Shown one piece after another: positions 61,065-64,000 of a DNA stretch of 64,000 bases. The notes under the pieces were generated by a model. That model ran no database searches. It worked only from the letters and a program-made list of their open reading frames with translations, and was not told where the DNA came from. Each line of letters begins with the position of its first letter. The first letter of the stretch is position 1. Source of the stretch: Aquamicrobium sp. LC103 (GTDB lineage: Bacteria > Pseudomonadota > Alphaproteobacteria > Rhizobiales > Rhizobiaceae); NCBI RefSeq assembly GCF_001014615.2, contig NZ_LBCQ02000011.1, forward strand, positions 124,001-188,000. The letters run 5' to 3'. The position numbers and the translations under genes are program-made.

Positions 61065-62561
61065 TTATGCGTTCGTGTCGATGCAGAGATATTTGAGTTC
61101 GGTGAAGGCCTCGATGCCGTGGCGCGAGCCTTCCCTGCCGAGGCCGGACTGCTTGACGCCGCCGAACGGCACCGGCGCGCCGGTGATCTTGACGCGGTTG
61201 ATCGCGACCATGCCGTAGTCGAGCGCATTGCCCATGCGAAGCTGGCGCGCACCGTTATCGGTGACGACATAGGCGACGAGGCCGTATTCGGTATCGTTGG
61301 CGCGGGCGATCACCTCTTCCTCGGTGTCGAAGGGGGCGACGGCGCCAACCGGTCCGAAGGTTTCCTCGCGCATGATCAGCGCGTCGTCGGAGACGTCGGC
61401 CAGCAATGTCGGCTGGAAGAAGAGCTCGCCGACCTCGTGCCGCCTGCCGCCGGCGAGGCTGCGCGCGCCCTTGGCGAGCGCGTCGGCGACCTGTTCCTCG
61501 ACCTTGGCAACGGCGCGCTCGTGCATCAGCGGGCCGATCGACATGCCGTCGTCGAGACCGTTGCCGACCCGAAGCGCGGCGACCCGCTTCGCGAAGGCCT
61601 TGCAGAAGGCGTCGTAGACCGCGCGCTGCACATAGATGCGATTGGCGGCGAGGCAATCCTGGCCGGAGGTGGCGAACTTCGCATCGATGGCGATGTCGGC
61701 CGCGCGCTCGACATCGGCGTCGTCGAAGACGATGAGCGGGGCGTGGCCGCCGAGCTCCATGACAAGGCGCTTCATCGTAGGCGCGCATTGCCCGGCGATC
61801 AGCCTGCCGATCTCGGTCGACCCGGTGAAGCTCAGCGCCCGTACCCGCGCATCCTCGCAGAACGCGCCGACGATCGTAGCCGCACTGCCGGTGACGATAT
61901 TGAGGGCGCCGGCCGGCAGGCCGGCCCGTTCGCCGAGCTCGGCCAGGGCGAGCGCGGAAAGCGGCGTCTCGGAAGACGGGTGGGCGACGATGGTGCAGCC
62001 GGCGGCAAGGGCGGCCGCGGCCTTGCGCGTCAGCATGGCGGAGGGGAAGTTCCACGGCGTGACGACGCCGACGACGCCGAGCGGCTCCCGCTGCACGATC
62101 ATCTGTGCGCCGGGAAGATGGCTGGTTACGCCCTCTGCGTTGAGCCGTTTCGCCTCCTCGGCATACCATTCGACGAAGGATGCCGCGTAGTCGATCTCGC
62201 CGAGCGATTCCTTCAGCGGCTTGCCCTGTTCCAGCGTCATCAGCAGCGCGAGGTCGTCCTTCGCGGCGACGATGAGATCGAACCAGCGCCGCAGGATCGC
62301 TGCGCGCTCTTGCGGCAGCTTGGCGCGCCAGGCGGGAAAGGCCGCCGCCGCGGCGTCGATCGCCGTCTTCGTCTGGTCGGCGTCCAGCGCAGCCACCCAG
62401 GCGAGGCTCGCGCCCGTCGCCGGATCGGTCACCTCGAAGCCATGTCCGGCCGCGCCGGCGGTCCAGTTGCCGCCGACATAGGCGAGCTCGCGCAGGAGCC
62501 GGCGATCCGACAGGCGGGCCAGCGCTTCATGGCGTATGAGGGGGGCGAAATGTGCCGACAT
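61065..62561 (-). CDS. gabD: NAD(P)-dependent succinate-semialdehyde dehydrogenase
   Basis: Aldehyde dehydrogenase of 498 residues. Cofactor-site blocks VVTPWNFPSAMLTRK and SFTGSTEIGRL, catalytic Glu in LELGGHAPLIV-type sequence (here MELGGHAPLIVFDDAD) and catalytic Cys in FATSGQDCLAANR. Close to the GabD group, which oxidises succinic semialdehyde to succinate; malonic or glutaric semialdehyde remain possible. Upstream of the aminotransferase on the same strand. Confidence 0.9.
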   Translation of the reverse strand: MSAHFAPLIRHEALARLSDRRLLRELAYVGGNWTAGAAGHGFEVTDPATGASLAWVAALDADQTKTAIDAAAAAFPAWRAKLPQERAAILRRWFDLIVAAKDDLALLMTLEQGKPLKESLGEIDYAASFVEWYAEEAKRLNAEGVTSHLPGAQMIVQREPLGVVGVVTPWNFPSAMLTRKAAAALAAGCTIVAHPSSETPLSALALAELGERAGLPAGALNIVTGSAATIVGAFCEDARVRALSFTGSTEIGRLIAGQCAPTMKRLVMELGGHAPLIVFDDADVERAADIAIDAKFATSGQDCLAANRIYVQRAVYDAFCKAFAKRVAALRVGNGLDDGMSIGPLMHERAVAKVEEQVADALAKGARSLAGGRRHEVGELFFQPTLLADVSDDALIMREETFGPVGAVAPFDTEEEVIARANDTEYGLVAYVVTDNGARQLRMGNALDYGMVAINRVKITGAPVPFGGVKQSGLGREGSRHGIEAFTELKYLCIDTNA

Positions 62562-62692
62562 CTTTCGGGCGCTCCGGTTCGAAGAATGCCCAAGAGACTA
62601 GCGGCCGACTTGCGAGAAAGGCGCTGTTTTGCGCGCTCTTCGCAGAGAGATCGTCTTTCCTGCCGGCGGGAGGCAGACAAATCCTCTGCCGC

Positions 62693-63184
62693 TCAGCCTG
62701 GCTGCGGCAGCAGGTCGGCGACCGGCAGGGCCGGTTCTTCCTTGACCGTCTTCGTCACGATGTAGGTGAAATAGCGGTCGATGCCGATCTCGCGCTGGAG
62801 CAGGTCGTCGATGAGGCGCTGGTAGGCGTCGATGTCGCGGGTGACGACCTTGAGCACGTAATCGACCCCGCCGCCGACCGACCAGCACGCGACGATGCCG
62901 CTGATGTCGCGGATGGCGCGCTCGAAGCGGTCGAAATCGGCCTGCCGGTGACTGCCGAGGGTCACCTCCACCAGCACGGTCGCGATCGGCGCGATGGTGC
63001 GCATCGCCACCTTGGCATGGTAGCCGCTGACGATGCCGGCCCGCTCCAGCTTTCTCAGCCGCATCCAGCACGGCGTGGGCGAAAGACCGACCTTCTCGGC
63101 GAGCGCGAGCTTGGTGATCCGCCCGTCGCGCTGGATGGCGTCGAGGATCCTGAGATCGATGGGGTCGAGCTTGAGTGCCGTCAT
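62693..63184 (-). CDS. Lrp/AsnC-family transcriptional regulator
   Basis: Regulator of 163 residues from the ATG at 63184. The HTH is ITKLALAEKVGLSPTPCWMRLRKLE (about 24-48, partly quoted); the RAM/ACT ligand domain follows. A longer frame to 63850 overlaps the divergent MocR gene and is not coding. It heads the minus-strand aminotransferase/dehydrogenase genes (131 bp gap to gabD) and diverges from the MocR gene, so both regulators probably act on this catabolic unit. Confidence 0.9.
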   Translation of the reverse strand: MTALKLDPIDLRILDAIQRDGRITKLALAEKVGLSPTPCWMRLRKLERAGIVSGYHAKVAMRTIAPIATVLVEVTLGSHRQADFDRFERAIRDISGIVACWSVGGGVDYVLKVVTRDIDAYQRLIDDLLQREIGIDRYFTYIVTKTVKEEPALPVADLLPQPG

Positions 63185-63223
63185 GCGTGAACATCCGTGT
63201 TGGCAACACCATGCAGGGGCATT

Positions 63224-63253
63224 ATTTCGATTGTCAATTGCACTGATTTCGAT
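63224..63253. promoter_or_regulatory. Candidate MocR operator: direct repeat ATTTCGAT
   Basis: Two copies of ATTTCGAT (63224-63231 and 63246-63253), 22 bp start to start (two helical turns), in the 81-bp gap between the Lrp and MocR genes. MocR regulators such as GabR and TauR are known to bind direct repeats in divergent promoters. Binding here is inferred. Confidence 0.5.
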
Positions 63254-63265
63254 CTCTAATAAGTC

Positions 63266-64000
63266 ATGACATTCTGGCGTCCCGATCCCGCCCTTATAAG
63301 GCGTCCTGCTTACCTTTCCCTTGCGGATCAGTTTGCGCGCGCGATTCATGACGGGCGGCTGGAAAACGGGGCCAGATTGCCCACCCATCGGCAGCTTGCC
63401 GACGAATTGCATCTTTCGGTGCAGACCGTCAGCCGCGCCTATGAGGAGCTGATCCGGCGCGGCCTGGTCTCGGGCGAGATCGGCCGCGGCACTTTCGTGC
63501 AGACGCAGCGCCGCGAGCCGGAGCCTCCCTATCTGCCGGAACGCCTGGGAGAGGTGATCGACCTGTCGATCCTGAAGCCGGTCTGCGAGCCGATGCATCT
63601 GGAGCGCATGAAGCAGGCGCTCGCCTGGCTGTCGGAGAACATTTCCTCCGGCGCGGCGCTGTCGTTTCGTCCGAACGTCGTCTTCCCCAGGCATCGGGCG
63701 GTGGCGGTCGAATGGCTGAGACGCTGTGGCCTTTCCGTCTCGCCTCAAAACGTCAGCCTGACCAACGGCGCGACCGCCGGCATGACGGTCGCGCTGATGA
63801 GCGTCGCGCCGCCCGGATCGACGGTCGCGACCGAGGCGATCGGCCATCACACACTGCGGCCGCTCGCGACCTATCTGGGCTTCAACCTCGAAGGCCTGCC
63901 GATCGACGATGACGGGCTGGTCCCCGAAGCGCTCGACGAGGCCTGCCGGCAGAGCGACATCAGGGCCGTGTTCGTGCAGCCCTCGGTGATCAACCCGACT
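63266..64000 (+). CDS. MocR-type regulator (GntR HTH fused to aminotransferase domain), 3' end missing
   Basis: The first 245 codons are visible, starting MTFWRPDPALIRRPAYLSLA at 63266. The N-terminal GntR winged HTH covers about 10-75 (RLPTHRQLADELHLSVQTVS and RGLVSGEIGRGTFVQ). An aminotransferase class I/II-like domain starts near residue 100 (FRPNVVFPRHRAVA, SLTNGATAGMTVAL). MocR proteins bind PLP and sense amino acids such as GABA or taurine. The family is about 450-500 residues, so the second half lies beyond the right edge. Confidence 0.88.
   Translation, partial: MTFWRPDPALIRRPAYLSLADQFARAIHDGRLENGARLPTHRQLADELHLSVQTVSRAYEELIRRGLVSGEIGRGTFVQTQRREPEPPYLPERLGEVIDLSILKPVCEPMHLERMKQALAWLSENISSGAALSFRPNVVFPRHRAVAVEWLRRCGLSVSPQNVSLTNGATAGMTVALMSVAPPGSTVATEAIGHHTLRPLATYLGFNLEGLPIDDDGLVPEALDEACRQSDIRAVFVQPSVINPT

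Noticed and set aside
59660-62765. Long plus-strand frames opposite the aminotransferase and gabD (59660-61096, 60954-62765)
   Set aside because: No conserved motif; both opposite genes are complete enzymes with catalytic residues.
62693-63850. 385-residue version of the Lrp-type regulator
   Set aside because: The extension covers the divergent MocR gene and its promoter; the Lrp family start is at 63184.
1-64000. tRNA or rRNA genes, CRISPR arrays, IS elements, prophage or integron signs
   Set aside because: Read through for CCA-ended cloverleaf arms, repeated spacers, transposase or integrase proteins; none could be supported.

Overview
The window is a dense, GC-rich stretch of chromosome from an alphaproteobacterium. 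Gene content and order point to the order Hyphomicrobiales (Rhizobiales), probably near Mesorhizobium, Aquamicrobium or Nitratireductor. The supporting signs are tandem yejA genes in front of yejB, a CycM-type membrane cytochrome c beside kdsB and pheA, the series nudC - HIT - ffs - dnaX - ybaB - recR, and def / fmt / truA close together. The organism assignment is an inference from synteny and codon use, not from a database search. No rRNA, tRNA, CRISPR array, IS element or prophage was seen. About 76 protein genes and one structural RNA (SRP RNA) are supported. Every intergenic gap is shorter than 300 bases except 51875-52216.

Layout. 1-4558: a YejAB-type peptide importer (minus strand, cut by the left edge). 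4717-14263: housekeeping genes (cycM, kdsB, pheA, nudC, HIT, SRP RNA, dnaX, ybaB, recR) with small enzymes between them. 14286-16783: cell-wall and envelope genes, including a MltB-like transglycosylase and a lipoprotein with three Kazal-type protease-inhibitor domains. 16787-22045: flavin monooxygenases, a GFA protein, a MoaD/ThiS-like protein paired with a BNR-propeller protein next to a MarR regulator, and a CAP lipoprotein. 22130-27009: rmuC, def, a FitAB-like toxin-antitoxin locus whose toxin is frameshifted, then fmt, an acetyltransferase and truA. 26993-36411: an Lrp regulator diverging from an MFS exporter, lysine biosynthesis (dapE, dapD), a LOG protein, a nucleotidase, a diguanylate cyclase and a DMT exporter.

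36590-38702 is the least familiar part. It is a divergent three-gene cassette: one lipoprotein and two tandem single-pass membrane proteins share the same periplasmic domain, with two cysteines exactly 35 residues apart and a DGG motif exactly 24 residues after the first. Each membrane protein also has an N-terminal domain resembling half of an XRE helix-turn-helix. The promoter region between the two arms holds a long direct repeat. I do not know a described system of this form.

38708-43866: argB, then an ECF sigma factor / RskA-like anti-sigma factor / fasciclin / MsrB cluster (architecture like mycobacterial sigK-rskA-mpb70) and a MATE exporter. 44029-51874 (minus strand): two solute import systems, a TctCBA tripartite transporter and a complete Liv-type amino-acid ABC transporter. 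52217-58491 (plus strand): a four-cysteine Rrf2 regulator, a complete sulfate ABC importer and an SLC13-family permease, which together look like a sulfur-acquisition locus. 58499-64000: a dehydrogenase, a class-III aminotransferase and a succinate-semialdehyde-type dehydrogenase, with an Lrp regulator and a divergent MocR regulator that is cut by the right edge; this looks like an omega-amino-acid (GABA or beta-alanine) catabolic unit.
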